Shown here: positions 16,877 to 29,200 of the stretch, one piece after another | How the letters are laid out: each line of letters opens with the position of its first letter | Numbering within the stretch: the stretch's first letter is position 1 | Assembly (NCBI GenBank): GCA_016219875.1 | Contig: JACRJZ010000042.1 | Span: forward strand, 1 to 64,000 | Source: Verrucomicrobiota bacterium | GTDB lineage: Bacteria; Verrucomicrobiota; Verrucomicrobiia; Limisphaerales; JACRJZ01 | Length of the DNA: 64,000 nucleotides | Direction: 5' to 3' | The notes under the pieces: model-generated | Database searches by the model: none | Seen by the model: only the letters and a program-made list of their open reading frames with translations | Told to the model about the DNA's origin: nothing | Translations under genes and position numbers: made by a program

Positions 16877-19800
16877 TCACGGCAGCATCGCGGTGAGCGT
16901 GACGCTGGTTCCCTTCCCTGGCTCGCTGTCGAGGGCCAGTTGCCCGCCCAGGTCGGCCGCGCGCTGGCGCAGGCTCCGCAGGCCGTGGCCTGAACTTGCT
17001 GCCGTGGGATCGAAGCCGCGCCCGTTGTCCCGCACGCGCAGCGTGAGTTGCCGGCCCGCTTGCTCCAACTGAATGCTGACCCGCGTGGCCCCGGCGTGCT
17101 TGACGATGTTGTGCAGGATTTCCTTGAAGGCGAAAAACACGTTGCGGCGGAATTCGAGCGGCAGGCTTGGCACCGACGCAAGTTCCGGCGCGGTGAACTC
17201 GCACTCCCCACCGCTCAGCAGGGTGCTGGCGAATTCCCTCATGCGCGCCACCATGTCGGCGAGCGTGTCGAAGTCGGGGTTGAGGAACCAAACGATGTCG
17301 CGCATGGCGCTAGCGGTGCGCTGAGCGGTGGCGTTGATCTCCTGAAGCGAGGACTGCGCGTCCGGCGGCAACGCCGGCGTTTGCTGCGTCAGTTCGCTCA
17401 GCAGGATGATGCCGCCGAGGTTGCTGCCGATCTCGTCGTGCAAATCGCCGGCGATGCGTCCGCGCAACCGGGCGAGTTGTTTCAAGCGGGAGACCCGCAG
17501 TTGGAACAAGCCCCAGACCAAGCCCCCCACCGCGACGGCCACAAGCAGCCGAAACCACCAAGTTTGATGAAACGCCGGCGCGACCACAACCCCGAGCGAC
17601 GCGCCGGTTTCGTTCCACACACCGGAGTCGTTGCAGGCCGTCACGCGGAACAAGTAGGAGCCAGGCGCGACGCGGGTGTAGTAGGCGGCGCGGCGGGTGC
17701 CGGCGTCGATCCAGCCCTTGTCCCAACCGTCCAGCCGATAGCGAAAGCGCGCCCGTTCCGGGGCCGTGAAGGTCAACGCGGTGTAATGGAATTCCAGGCG
17801 GTGAGTGCGCGGAGGAACGTCGAGCATTTGCGATTTGCGATTTGCGATTGCCGATGGGTCAGCAGTTCGTAGTCCGTGGTTCGTGGTTCGTGGCTGTTGC
17901 GACAGAGCGCTGACCTCTGGTTTCCGCCGGCCAGTGGCCACTGACCACTGACCACCGATTACTTCCTTGTCAATCCGCACTTCTTCGATGAATACGGGCG
18001 GCACCACGGAGTTGAAGCTGACGCGGGCCGGGTCCACGACCACCAAGCCGCCCACCGTGCAAAAGCGCAGTTGGCCATCGCGCGCTTTCATGCAGGCGGG
18101 TTGGTAGCCGCCGGCGCATTCAGCTTTGAGCAGACCCTCCGCATGGCCGTAGCGGAAGCACTGAACCGTTGCGAGTTTCCCGTCCGCGCAATCATTCAAC
18201 TCCAGCCGGGCGGCGCGCATGATCCCGCCGTTGGAGCCAAGCCAGAGAAAACCAAAATCATCTTCCAGGATTTGGGCGATTACGTCGTTCGCCAGACCGT
18301 GGCGCGTGGTGATGCTGCTGAAGCGGCCGCCCCGATAGCGCGCCAATCCGCCGCCGGAAGTGCCGACCCACAGCGTGCCGGCCAAGTCTTCGAAGAGGCT
18401 GTGAATGGCTTCGACCGGCAAGCCGTGGGTGCGACCGAAGCGTGTGAACCGGCCATCGGTCAGCCGATTCAAGCCTTGCGGCGTGCCAATCCACATCTGC
18501 CCCGCCCGATCTTCCAGCAGACAGGTGACGGTCTGATGCGACAGACCCTCCGTCGTCGAGTAGGTCGTCCAACGGCCGTCATCCAGACAGTGCAAGCCGT
18601 TCATGCCGGAACCGACCCAGAGCCGGCCGCGACGATCCCGGTAGAGCGCGCGGACGATGGAACCGCACGGGTTCTCAGGTTTGGTCAATTGATCTCCCTG
18701 CCAGCGGACCAAGCCGTGGGCGTAAGTGCCGACCCACAGCGGGCCGTTCGGAACCTGGCACAGCGCCACCACGTTGCCGCTGTACGGCCATTGATAGTGG
18801 CGGATGCGACCCGCTTCCAACAGATTCAAGCCACCGCCAAAAGTGCCAACCCACACTTGGCCCTCGGACCCTGCGCAAACGCTCATCACGTCGTCACTGG
18901 ACAACCCATCGCGCGTCGAATAACCGTGGACCATTCGCTTCCGGAGCCGGTGCAATCCACCGCCGTTGCTGCCGGCCCAGAGGTTTCCTTCGCGGTCCTC
19001 CATGACGGCCGTGATCTCGTTGGCGGCCAAGCCGTCGGCGGTGGTATAGACGTGGGTTTGCCCGGCTTGCCAGCGCATCAGACCGCGCGAGCGGTCCCCC
19101 AACCACAAGGCACCGTCACGAGCGCAGAGAATAGATGTTGCCCAATCCCCAGTCACCTCAGCATGGTGCGTCACGCCGGCCTTGCCGATCTGGAGCAGAC
19201 CGAGCCGATTCACCCAGCACCACACCTCACCGGTTGGATCCACGGCCAGCGCCGTGACTCCATTCGTGCCAGCGGCGTAGCGAATGAAGTGGCCATTCTG
19301 CAGCAGGTACACCCCTCCATCGCCCCACAGCCACACTTGCCCGTTCTTCCCTGGCTGTGCATTGACGATGCCTTGCGGGGAACCCTTTGGCAGCGGCAGT
19401 TTTCTGAAACGACGGCCCTCACTGTGGAACAGCCCATCCGGGGAGCCGACCCACAACGTCCCGGTCGCATCCTCAGCCAAGCGCCAAATCGTGTCGGTGC
19501 TTAGTCCGTCGGTGTTGGCCACAGTGCCAAACCGCCCCTGCTCGTAGTAACTCAGGCCGCCCATCTCGGTCCCGATCCAAAGCGTGCCGTGCCGGTCCTC
19601 GTAGAGAGCATTGACGTGGTGGGAGCGCAGTTCCGGGACGTTGGCGAGCGTGAAGGTGGTGAAGCGCACGCCGTCGAACCGCACCAAACCGTCGAACGTG
19701 CCCAGCCACAGATAGCCGTCGCGGGTTTGCACAAGGCAACGCACGGAATTCTGCGGCAGGCCATCCTCCGTCTGCCAAGCGCGCACGATGTATTCCAACT

Positions 19801-19930
19801 GAACCCCATTCGTGGCCGCCGACGCTTGGCCGCAGGAAACGGCCAGCCAGACGCACGCCACGAACACACGGGTCCAATGGCGCACCGACCCAGGCCCTTC
19901 CGAGGCCCGCGATGGAATCGCCGGTTGCAA
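16877..19930 (-). CDS. Two-component sensor histidine kinase with periplasmic propeller (Reg_prop/Y_Y_Y/HisKA_3)
   Basis: Up to 1,017 aa. An N-terminal signal/anchor (RVFVACVWLAVSCGQASA) is followed by ~14 two-component-regulator propeller repeats (WQTEDGLPQNSV, GYLWLGTFDGLVRFDG), a Y_Y_Y domain (FRYRLDGWDKGWIDAG) and one membrane helix (WFRLLVAVAVGGLVWGLF). The HisKA_3 box DLHDEIGSNLGG has its phospho-His at ~831, and the HATPase has N-box FKEILHNIVKHA and G-box DNGRGFD. Such proteins sense extracellular ligands, often polysaccharides, and phosphorylate a NarL-type partner; the regulator gene follows 180 bp downstream. The start is uncertain: a TTG at 19930 is the most upstream option and a GTG at 19885 also leaves a usable signal peptide. 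Oddity: about 46 residues between propeller and Y_Y_Y are encoded by heptanucleotide repeats (17826-17958). Confidence 0.93.
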   Translation of the reverse strand: MQPAIPSRASEGPGSVRHWTRVFVACVWLAVSCGQASAATNGVQLEYIVRAWQTEDGLPQNSVRCLVQTRDGYLWLGTFDGLVRFDGVRFTTFTLANVPELRSHHVNALYEDRHGTLWIGTEMGGLSYYEQGRFGTVANTDGLSTDTIWRLAEDATGTLWVGSPDGLFHSEGRRFRKLPLPKGSPQGIVNAQPGKNGQVWLWGDGGVYLLQNGHFIRYAAGTNGVTALAVDPTGEVWCWVNRLGLLQIGKAGVTHHAEVTGDWATSILCARDGALWLGDRSRGLMRWQAGQTHVYTTADGLAANEITAVMEDREGNLWAGSNGGGLHRLRKRMVHGYSTRDGLSSDDVMSVCAGSEGQVWVGTFGGGLNLLEAGRIRHYQWPYSGNVVALCQVPNGPLWVGTYAHGLVRWQGDQLTKPENPCGSIVRALYRDRRGRLWVGSGMNGLHCLDDGRWTTYSTTEGLSHQTVTCLLEDRAGQMWIGTPQGLNRLTDGRFTRFGRTHGLPVEAIHSLFEDLAGTLWVGTSGGGLARYRGGRFSSITTRHGLANDVIAQILEDDFGFLWLGSNGGIMRAARLELNDCADGKLATVQCFRYGHAEGLLKAECAGGYQPACMKARDGQLRFCTVGGLVVVDPARVSFNSVVPPVFIEEVRIDKEVIGGQWSVATGRRKPEVSALSQQPRTTNHGLRTADPSAIANRKSQMLDVPPRTHRLEFHYTALTFTAPERARFRYRLDGWDKGWIDAGTRRAAYYTRVAPGSYLFRVTACNDSGVWNETGASLGVVVAPAFHQTWWFRLLVAVAVGGLVWGLFQLRVSRLKQLARLRGRIAGDLHDEIGSNLGGIILLSELTQQTPALPPDAQSSLQEINATAQRTASAMRDIVWFLNPDFDTLADMVARMREFASTLLSGGECEFTAPELASVPSLPLEFRRNVFFAFKEILHNIVKHAGATRVSIQLEQAGRQLTLRVRDNGRGFDPTAASSGHGLRSLRQRAADLGGQLALDSEPGKGTSVTLTAMLP
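17826..17958. repeat. Degenerate heptanucleotide tandem repeats inside the histidine-kinase gene
   Basis: Three period-7 blocks: atttgcg x3 plus attgccg (17826-17853); gtccgtg, gttcgtg, gttcgtg, gctgttg (17872-17899); ccactga x2 plus ccaccga (17938-17958). They stay in frame and encode a low-complexity linker containing QQPRTTNHGLRT and AIANRKSQ, unlike the conserved domains on either side. Related heptamers occur at 20028, 30493, 31072 and 44512. Confidence 0.85.
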
Positions 19931-19996
19931 ACCGGTGCGACGCTACCCGATGCCATGAGAAAGAAAAACAGAAAGGCATGAGCTTCGTGCAAAACT

Positions 19997-20087
19997 GTAG
20001 CCGCCGAGGTGAGGAGGCTCTAACTCCAATCTGCAATCCGCAATCTGCAATCCGCAATGGCGTGAGCCTCCTCACGTCGGCTGCGAC
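19997..20087. repeat. REP-like inverted-repeat element, copy 2, with heptamer loop
   Basis: Arms 19997-20020 and 20064-20087 match copies 1 and 3 with a few changes (gccgccgagg for gcagccgacg on the left, gcgac for gctac on the right). The loop carries five heptamers (aatctgc, aatccgc, aatctgc, aatccgc, aatggcg) at 20028-20062. It lies in the divergent gap between the histidine kinase and giant B. Confidence 0.8.
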
Positions 20088-20212
20088 GGGTTTTGCAGTG
20101 GCCTCGCATGCGTGGGGATTACGGCCATTGGTGAGAGAGCTCATTCCATTACTTCCGTGGCCGCAGCGAAAAATTGATCGTCTTAAAAGTTGCATGACTT
20201 CGCCCGTTCTGG

Positions 20213-20221
20213 TGCTAATGT
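20213..20221 (+). promoter_or_regulatory. Possible extended -10 promoter for giant B
   Basis: TGC-TAATGT (20213-20221) fits an extended -10 element ~38 bp before the giant B start. An upstream ttgcat at 20190-20195 is 20 nt away, too far for a normal -35. Weak, unsupported by other data. Confidence 0.3.
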
Positions 20222-20258
20222 AGGCCGATTTCACAAAGGTTCCGAATGCACATGGCCT

Positions 20259-23200
20259 ATGAAGACAACCGCTCAAATGGTTCAAAGGTTCTCAACTCCT
20301 GCTTGGTTCATCGCCGCGCTGCTGCTGGCGGCATCGACCCTTGCACCCACTCTGGCTCGTGGACAACCCGTGTCCCCGCCGGTGATCACGCAAGGACCGC
20401 CCACTAACCGCCAAGCCGTCGCTGGCAGTACGGTGGTCATCTCGGTCACTGCCACCGGCACGCCGCCGCTGAGCTACCAGTGGAAACACGACGGAACCAA
20501 CTTGATGAACGGCCCCCATCTCGGCGGGACCCGCACGGCCACGCTTACGATTTCCAACGTGCAGCCGCCCGACTGGGGCGCCTACAGCGTGGTCGTGACC
20601 AATGCGGCCGGCGCCCGGAGCGCCAACGGTTTCCTCAGCCTGGGACCGCTGATGGCCTGGGGCACGCCCAACTACGGAACAATCGTCCTTCCGCCGGGCC
20701 TCAACTTTGTGCGCGCCATCGCGGCGGGTGCGGCCCACGCCCTCGCCGTGCGGTCCAACGGCAGCGTGGTGATGTGGGGCAGCAATCCGTGGGGACCCGT
20801 CCCCCCCGGACTGTCGAACGTCGTAGCCGTGTCCGCAGGCACCGGTTTCAGCGTGGCGCTCAAGAGCGACGGCACGGTGACCGCGTGGGGCTGGGGCTTG
20901 GATGGCGAAACCAATGTGGCGCCTGGCTTGAATGGCGTCGTTGCCATCGACTGCGGCAGCGGCCACACCATCGCGCTCCGAAGCGACGGCACGGTGGTGA
21001 CGTGGGGCTACAATCCATCCGGGCGCCTGAACGTCCCGCCCGGATTGCGTGATGTCGTGGCTGTGTCTGCCGGCGGCGCCCACAATCTCGCGTTGAAAGC
21101 CGACGGCACCGTCGTGGGCTGGGGCTGGAACGACTACGGCCAAACCGACGCGCCGGCGGGCTTGAACAACGTGGTCGCGATCGCCGCGGGCGGTGACTTC
21201 TCCGTGGTGCTGAAGGCCGACGGCACGGTGCGGGCGTGGGGCGGATACTACTACGGCCAAGATTCACCACCGCCCGGCCTCTCGAACGTGGTCGCCATCG
21301 CCGCGGGTTACGATCACGCGCTCGCCTTGCGCGCTGACGGCAGCGTGATCGGCTGGGGCAACAACTACATGGGCGCGGTCACGATTCCGCCGGGACTCAA
21401 CAACGTCACCGGGCTGGGCGCGGGCGGTGAGTTTGAAGAGGAGTGGAGCCTAGTGCTTCGAAGCGATGGGCGTCCCGTCGTTCTCGCTCAACCGTCCCGT
21501 CGCACCGCGGTCACCGGGGAAACCGTGGCATTTCGCGCGCTGGCCGTGGGCCAACCGCCGCTGGCCTACCAGTGGTTCTTCAACGGCCAAGCCATCGTCG
21601 GCGCCTCGAACGCGACGCTCACGATCCCCGCGGTTCAGCCCGAGCGCGCCGGCGCTTACTCGTTCCGAATCTCGAACCCACTCGGCTCGAACACCAGCGC
21701 CGAGGCCACGCTGACTATCGTCCCGGTCGTCCCGACTCCGACTTTGGGCGAAGCCCTGGATACACCGCACCTCGTCTGGTCCACGGGCGGTGCCGCCGCG
21801 TGGGTTGGGCAAACCAACATCACGCACGACGGCGTCGATGCGGCCCAAACCCGCCTGACCGAAATGGAAACCCAGTCTTGGCTCGAAACGACCGTGCAAG
21901 GTCCGGGGGAACTCTCGTTCCTGTGGAAGACTTACTGCAACGGCGACTTTGATCTCTTTCGGTTCCTGACGAACGGCCAGGAAGCGGCGGTCATCTGGGC
22001 GCAGTACGACATGCCGTGGCAACAGCGGAAGTTCCTGCTCCCGGCCGGCGTCCACACGCTCCGCTGGGTCTATGAAGCGCACGCGCCGCAGGAACCGCAG
22101 TTCGGCGCTTGGCTCGATCAAGTTGGTTTCGCCATGACTCCCAGCCCCGTCACGCTCGTTTCCACTGGCGCCGTTTGGAAGTATTCCGACGCGGGCGTTG
22201 ATCTGGGCACCGCCTGGCGCGCCGCGGGCTTCGACGACCTCGGCTGGCCCAGCGGCCCGGCCCAACTCGGCTTTGGCGATGGAGACGAAGCCACCGTCAT
22301 CCGCCGCTTGCCCGATGGACTGACGCCCCTCACCACCGCTTACTTCCGTCACTTCTTCGTGCTCACGAACGCCGCCGCCGTCAACACGCTGATGGCTCGG
22401 CTCACCTACGACGACGGCGCGGTGGTGTACCTCAACGGCGCGGAAGCAACTCGCGTGAACATGCCGCCGGGGCCGACCCCTTACGCGACGCTGGCCACGA
22501 GCGTGCCGCCCGACAACGCGCTGCACGTGACCAGCCTCAGCCCCAGCCTGCTCGTCAATGGCCTCAATGTTGTCGCGGTGGAAGTGCATCAGGCCAACAT
22601 CACCAGCAGCGACCTGAGCTTCGACTTCGAGTTGACCGGCATGACGGGCCTGCCGACGACGAACCGGCCACCGTCCGTCGCGCTGGTCAGCCCCACCAAC
22701 GGCGCCACGTTCCAAGCGCCGGCCAACATCGTGTTGATCGCGCAAGCCCAAGACCCCGACGGTTTCCTGACGATCCAGACCGTCGAGTTCTTCGCGGGCA
22801 CCAACCGCCTGGGGGTCCGCACCAACTTCCCGACCCTCAACCCGCTCGGGCCCTTCGTGCTCGAGTGGCCCAACGTGCCCGCGGGCGCGTACACGCTGAT
22901 CGCCCGCGCCACCGACAACACTGGCAACGTGGGCGTTTCCGCGCCGGTCAATATCGTGGTGCGGCCCGCACTGGTTCCCGCCGTAGTCAGCATTGCGGCC
23001 ACGGAGAATCTGGCCACGGAACAACCGTCGGGACTGCCCAACTTCAACTCCGCCGTGTTCACCGTGACGCGGCGGCAGACGAACGGCGCGCCTCTCACCA
23101 CCGGGCCGCTCTCGGTGTTCTACGCGGTTTCCGGCCCCGCCTCCAACGGCGTGGACTATGCCGCGCTGCCGGGCATGGTGTCCTTCGCCGAAGGCGCCAG

Positions 23201-26200
23201 CAACGCCACGATCCTTGTCACGTCGATTGACGACGCCCTTGGGGAAGGCACGGAAAGCGTGGCGCTGAACTTGGTCCCGTCGCCGCCGACCTTCGCGCCC
23301 AACTGGTATTTCATCGGCTCGCCCAGCAATGCCACGGCCTACATCCTTGACGACGAAACTCCGCCGCCAGTCATCACGATCGAAGCTACCGACCCGATGG
23401 CCACGGAGACCCCCACCAACATCTCCGCCTTGGACAACGCGTTGTTCACCATTCGGCGCGCCGGCGAACTGGGCCATCCGCTGGAGCTGTGGTACGCCAT
23501 CAGCGGAACAGCGTCCAACGGCGTGGACTACCGGCCACTCTCCGGCCGTGTGACGCTGCCTCCGCGGACGAACCAAACCCGCGTGGTCGTGCTGCCGTTG
23601 GATGATTCTTTGGTCGAAGGTCCCGAGACGCTACGCCTGGAATTGTTGCCCCCGCCGCCCGGAGCACCCTGGGGCTTGTACCAACTCGGCGTGCAGCGTG
23701 CGGCCGAAGCCGAGATTCGCGACAACGACAGCCCAACCAATTCTCCGCCGACGGTGTCGATCCTCACCCCGACCAACGGCGCGGTGTTTCTCGCTGGAGC
23801 GAACATTCTCCTGGGGGCCACGGCGCACGATACGAACGGCGTCACGGGCGTGGAGTTCTTCGATGGCACGAACCGGCTCGGCCGAGCCGACGGCCCATTG
23901 CGCACGCCGTATGGGGAATGGATTCTCATCTGGAGCAACGCGCCGCCGGGCGCGCACGTCCTGACCGCCCGCGCCGTGGACCAGGCCGGGCGAACGGGGA
24001 CCTCAGCCCCTGTGAACATCACCGTGTCGGCCCACGTTCCGCCGACGGTGACTTGTCCGGCGCCGATGGAAGTGCGGGCCGGTTCCAACGGCCTCGCCCA
24101 TGCCGATGTGTTCGTGTCTCTGACCAACCCCCGCCGCCTGGAGTTGGCAGTGACTTGGACGGTGGACAGCGTGGTGGTTTCGACGAGCCGCGTGTCGGGG
24201 ATGACCTCCGCCGTTGGACTCGCTCATGACTACCCCCTCGGCCAACACGTGGTCGGCATTTCAGTTTCCGATGGTCAGACGCCGCCAGCTTCGTGTTCAA
24301 CCACGGTGAGCGTCCTGCCTCCGCTGCTGGTTCTGCCCAGGCCCACCCTGCCTGCCCAGCCGATGTCGTACGCCTCGTTCGTCATCAGCGCCAACGGCAT
24401 CTTGTACGGCTGGGGCGGCAACTCCTTTTCGCCCCAGCCCTTGCCGCCACCGATCGGGATCGCAGGATGGAAAGTGGTGTCGTCAGGTTACGAGCACACG
24501 CTGGCCATCGCGGCAAACCATCAACTCTACGCCCGCGGAGCCAATGCCGAAGGCCAACTCGGCGTCGGCGACACGCTCGACCGAAGCGAGTTAACGCCGG
24601 TGCTGCGGCCCGATAACGTGGACGGCTGGAGCGCCGTGGCGGCGGGCGGTTATCACAGCCTCGCCCTCTCGAAGGAAGGCCGGCTCTACCAGTGGGGCGG
24701 CGGCAAGTTCCCGCGGCAGACGATTCCGACCCTCGTCACCACTCCGGTCGGCGTGACGCGCTGGCTGGCGGTGGCAGCGGGCCAGAACCACAGTCTGGCC
24801 TTGGCCGACACCGGCGAGCTGTACGGCTGGGGCGAAAATGAACTCGGCCAATTGGGCGACGGCACGGCTTACGGCTTCGCGCTCCCACTTACGCGCGCGG
24901 TTCGGCCCGCGGGCGTGGCGCGTTGGAAGACCGTGGCCGCCGGCGCGGCCCACACCCTGGCCATCGCCGACGATGACCGGCTCTATGCGTGGGGCGGGAA
25001 TTGGGCCGGCCAGTTGGGCGCAAACATGCCGGCGAATTCCGCGTTGCCGGTCTTGGTTCCACCGGCCGCAGGCGTGACCGGCTGGTCGGCCATCGCGGCG
25101 GGCCAGGGCCACAGCCTAGCGATCACGAGCGACGGGCGGCTCTTCGGTTGGGGGGCGAACTACACGGGCCAAGTCGGCATCGGCAGCACGAATCTCATGC
25201 ATGTGCCGACGCCAACGCTCGTCTCGCTGCCGGCGGGCGTGACCAACTGGTGGGCCGTCGGGGCGGGCTACTGGCACAGCCTGGCCGTGGGCCACGATTG
25301 CCAGGTGTACGCCTGGGGCGGCAACGGTTCAGGCCAGTTAGGTTTCCTCAATGGCGGCTATGCCGCCGCGCCGCGCCTGGTGAGCGGCCTCGGCGATTTG
25401 TGCAACGCGGTTTCCAACATGGGGCCGGTGGTGACGTGGGGCAGCCCGCCGGACGGCGCCGTGTTCGGCGCGTTCGCCGACATTCCGCTCAGCGTCAACG
25501 CCACGGATCACGACGGCCAGGTTGTCTCCGCAGAATTCTACGCCAATGGCCAGCCCATCGGCACGGTGAGCTGCACCGGCCTATGCAGCCGCTCTTGGCA
25601 CCAAGTCCCGCCCGGCGCGTATGTGCTGACCGCCCGCGCCGTGGACAATCTGGGCGCGCGCGGAGAGTCGCCCCCCATCCACATCACCGTCTCTTCCAAC
25701 CTGCCGCCAACGGTAACTTGTCCGGCGCCGATGGAACTACGGGCCGGTTCCAACGGCCTCGCCTCGGCCAATGTGAGCGTGACGATCACCAACGCCGACC
25801 GCGATGACTTGACGGTCACTTGGACGGTGGACGGCGTGGTGGTCCTGACGAACCGCATTGATGGCTCGAACGCACCGGCTTCGTTCCAAAGCTTGTTCGG
25901 CCGGGCCTACGCAGTCGGCCTGCACGTCGTCAGCGTTTCCGTGTCCGATGGCCAAGCGCCGCCGGCTTCGTGTTCGACCACCGTGACCGTCCGGCCATCC
26001 TTGCCGACGCGCCCCGGCGGGCTGGACCCGACCTTCCACTTCACGTTCTTGGACACCGCAGAGGTGCTCTCCTCGGCCTGGGATGAACAGGGCCGCCTCG
26101 TGATCGGCGGCACCTTCACCACGATCAACGGCACACCGCAGAAATACGTCGCTCGGATTGTCACCGAAGGCACGCCTCGAGTCGATGAAACCTTCGACGC

Positions 26201-29200
26201 CAGCGCGGCCCTGCCATCTTGGGTCCGCACGCTGGCGCTGCAGGCCGGCGGCGGCAAGGTGCTGGTCGGTTGCGATGTCGTCTGCGGCGCGAACCTCACC
26301 AACTTCGGCGTCGCCCGCCTGAATGCCGACGGCTTGCTGGACTCGACCTTCCACCCGCCTTTCAGCCCCGGTTCGTATGCGCCGGTGATCGCGGTGGAGC
26401 CGAGCGGGCGCATCATCATCGGCGGCTCGCTGGGCTGGCACGGCAACACCCCGACGTTCCAGGTCGTGCGATTGCTTTCCACCGGCGACATCGGCGACAC
26501 CTCATTCGCCACTTCGTTGAACGGCGTTCCGCTGGCGCTGCTGCCGACGCCGGACGGAAAACTCCTGATGGGCGGCGCTTTCACGCTGGTCGGTGGCCTT
26601 CCCCGCCACGGCCTCGCGCGCTTGAACAGCGATGGGACCGTGGACACGACCTTCAATCCGGGCACGGGCACCGACGGGGCCGTGTTCTGTCTGGCGCGGC
26701 AACCTGACGGCCGAATTCTCATCGGCGGTGAGTTCAGCCAGGTCAACGGCATTGCCCGTGGAAGTCTGGCGCGCCTCAACACCAACGGCAGCGTGGACCT
26801 GAGCTTCCACGCCAGCATCGCGCCGTTTGCCGAAATCAACGCCCTGCTGCTGCAACCCGACGGCAAAGTCGTCGTCGGGGGCGAAGGGGATTTGGTGGGC
26901 ACCGACCTGTTCCCTCATGGAGTGGCCCGGCTCAATCCCGACGGCAGCATGGACGCCACGTTTGATCCCGGCACCGGCCTGGGCGGCGAGGAGCGGGCCA
27001 TTTACACGATGGCCCTCCAGCGGGACGGTCGCATCATTCTCGGCGGTCAGTTCGAGAGCTACGACGGCGCCACCTATGGCACGCTCGTGCGCGTTTTGGG
27101 TGACGCCGGGCATCCGCCAATTATCACGACCCAGCCCGTCAGTCTCACGTGCGTGGTGGGGCAAACAGCCGTCCTCAGTATCATCGCCACCGGTGCACCT
27201 CCGGTGAGCTTCCGTTGGTGGTTTAACGGCGCACCGATGACCACCGGCACCAATGCAACCCTCGTTTTAAGCAACGTGCAGCCCGGCCACGCCGGTAATT
27301 ACCGGGCCGTGGTTTCCAATCCCGGCGGTTCCGTGACGAGCGTCACCGCCACGCTGACGGTGACCTTGCCTGGGGAATCATCGGTCGTAGCCTGGGGTGA
27401 GGGCCTTCGAGGTGAGACGGATGTCCCACCGGGACTGAATCAAGTGATCTCGGTCGCCGCGGGCGCATACCATAGCCTGGCCTTGCGGGTAGATGGCTCA
27501 ATTGTTGGATGGGGTGCGGGCACCAACTGCAATCCGTTCATGAGCCCCGACGTTTGTTTCGGCCAGTCCATCGTCCCGCCCTTTGCGACAAATGTCGCCA
27601 CCATCGGGGCAGGGTGGCATCACAGTCTGGGACTGAGACGGGACGGGACTCTCTTCGCGTGGGGGGCGGGCACCAATCCCACGGGAACGTCTCCGCACTA
27701 TGGCCAGTCCATCGTCCCGCCAGGACTTTCGAACGTGGCGACCATCGCGGTTGGAGGTGGCCACAATCTGGCACTCAAGCCGGACGGCAGCGTCGTGGCC
27801 TGGGGTTACAGCAACTACGGGCAAACCAGCGTGCCGCCAGGATTGAGCAACGTGGTCACGATGGCCGCGGGAGGCTACCACAACTTGGCGCTCAAATCCG
27901 ATGGTACCGTTGTCGGTTGGGGCTGGAATGCGGCTGGCCAAATCTCCCTGCCGGCAGCGTTGGGTGACGTGACAGACATCGCAGCGGGCAACACACACAG
28001 CCTGGCGTTGAGGAGCGACGGAACGGTCGTGAGTTGGGGCTATCTAACCAATGTCCCCTCCGGCTTGAGCAATGTTGTCGCCATTGCGGCGGGCACCGAC
28101 TACAGCCTGGCTTTGAAACGGGATGGCACCGTCGTGGGCTGGGGATTCAATCAATACGGCCAGTCCACGCCGCCGGCAGGGCTGTCGAATGTCGTGGCCA
28201 TCTCTGCCAAAGGCCATCACAGCCTAGCCGCCACCGGCTTTATGCCGCCACGCATCCTGACCCAGCCCCTGAACCAGAATGTCGTCCAGGGCCGCAAGGT
28301 CATTTTCAAGGTCTCCACTTCCGGTTCGCATCCGTTCGCTTACCAATGGCGGTTCAACGGGGTCACCATTCCGGGGGCAACCAATGCCGTCCTGAGTCTC
28401 AGTCAAGTTCAACCCAGCAGCGCCGGTGCCTACTCTGTGGCGATAAGCAATCCCTTCGGCGCGGTCACCAGCGCCGTGGCCACACTGACGGTCGCCACGC
28501 CCCAGCCAGCCATTCCTCGCATCACGGCGTTCTCCCCCAGGACCGCGCCAGCGGGAACGCCGGTCGCCATTGTGGGCACGAACTTCGCCTCAACGCCTGC
28601 ATTGAATACCGTCTATTTCGGCGCGGTGAAAGCCTCGGTGCTCGGCGGCTCAGCGAATACACTCAGCGTAATCGTGCCTCCCGGCGCGACCTATGCGCCA
28701 ATCTCAGTGACGGTCAATGGGCGCACCAGTTGGTCGAGAGATCGATTCAATCCGACGTTTACCGGAAGCGGCCTCATGAGCGTTTCCGCGTTCGTTCCGA
28801 TGGCGGAAGATCTCGCGACCGGAGATGGCCCGGTCGCGATCGTCGCCGCGGACTTCGATGGCGACGGGAAACCGGACTTGGCGGTGGCAAATCGCTTCGA
28901 ACACACTCTCTCGATCTACCAAAGTGTCAGTGTGCCGGGCGTCATCATACCGCAGTCCTTCGCGCCGCCGTTCAAGTTGGCGACCGGTCTCAATCCGACA
29001 GAACTCGCCGCGGCCGACCTCGACGGCGATGGGCGCCTCGACCTCGTCGTCATCAACGCAGATGCAGATACGGTGTCGGCGTTTCGGAACGTGGCCACGC
29101 CGTCGAACCTTTCCTCCACTTCGTTCGCACCACGGGTCGATGTGGCGACCGGACGGCAACCGATCGGACTCGCCGTCGGTGACGTGGACGGAGATGGCCG

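Noticed and set aside
17826..17958. CRISPR array or sequencing artefact at the heptamer runs
   Set aside because: The units are 7 nt with no spacers. Similar runs occur at several independent loci, so neither explanation fits.
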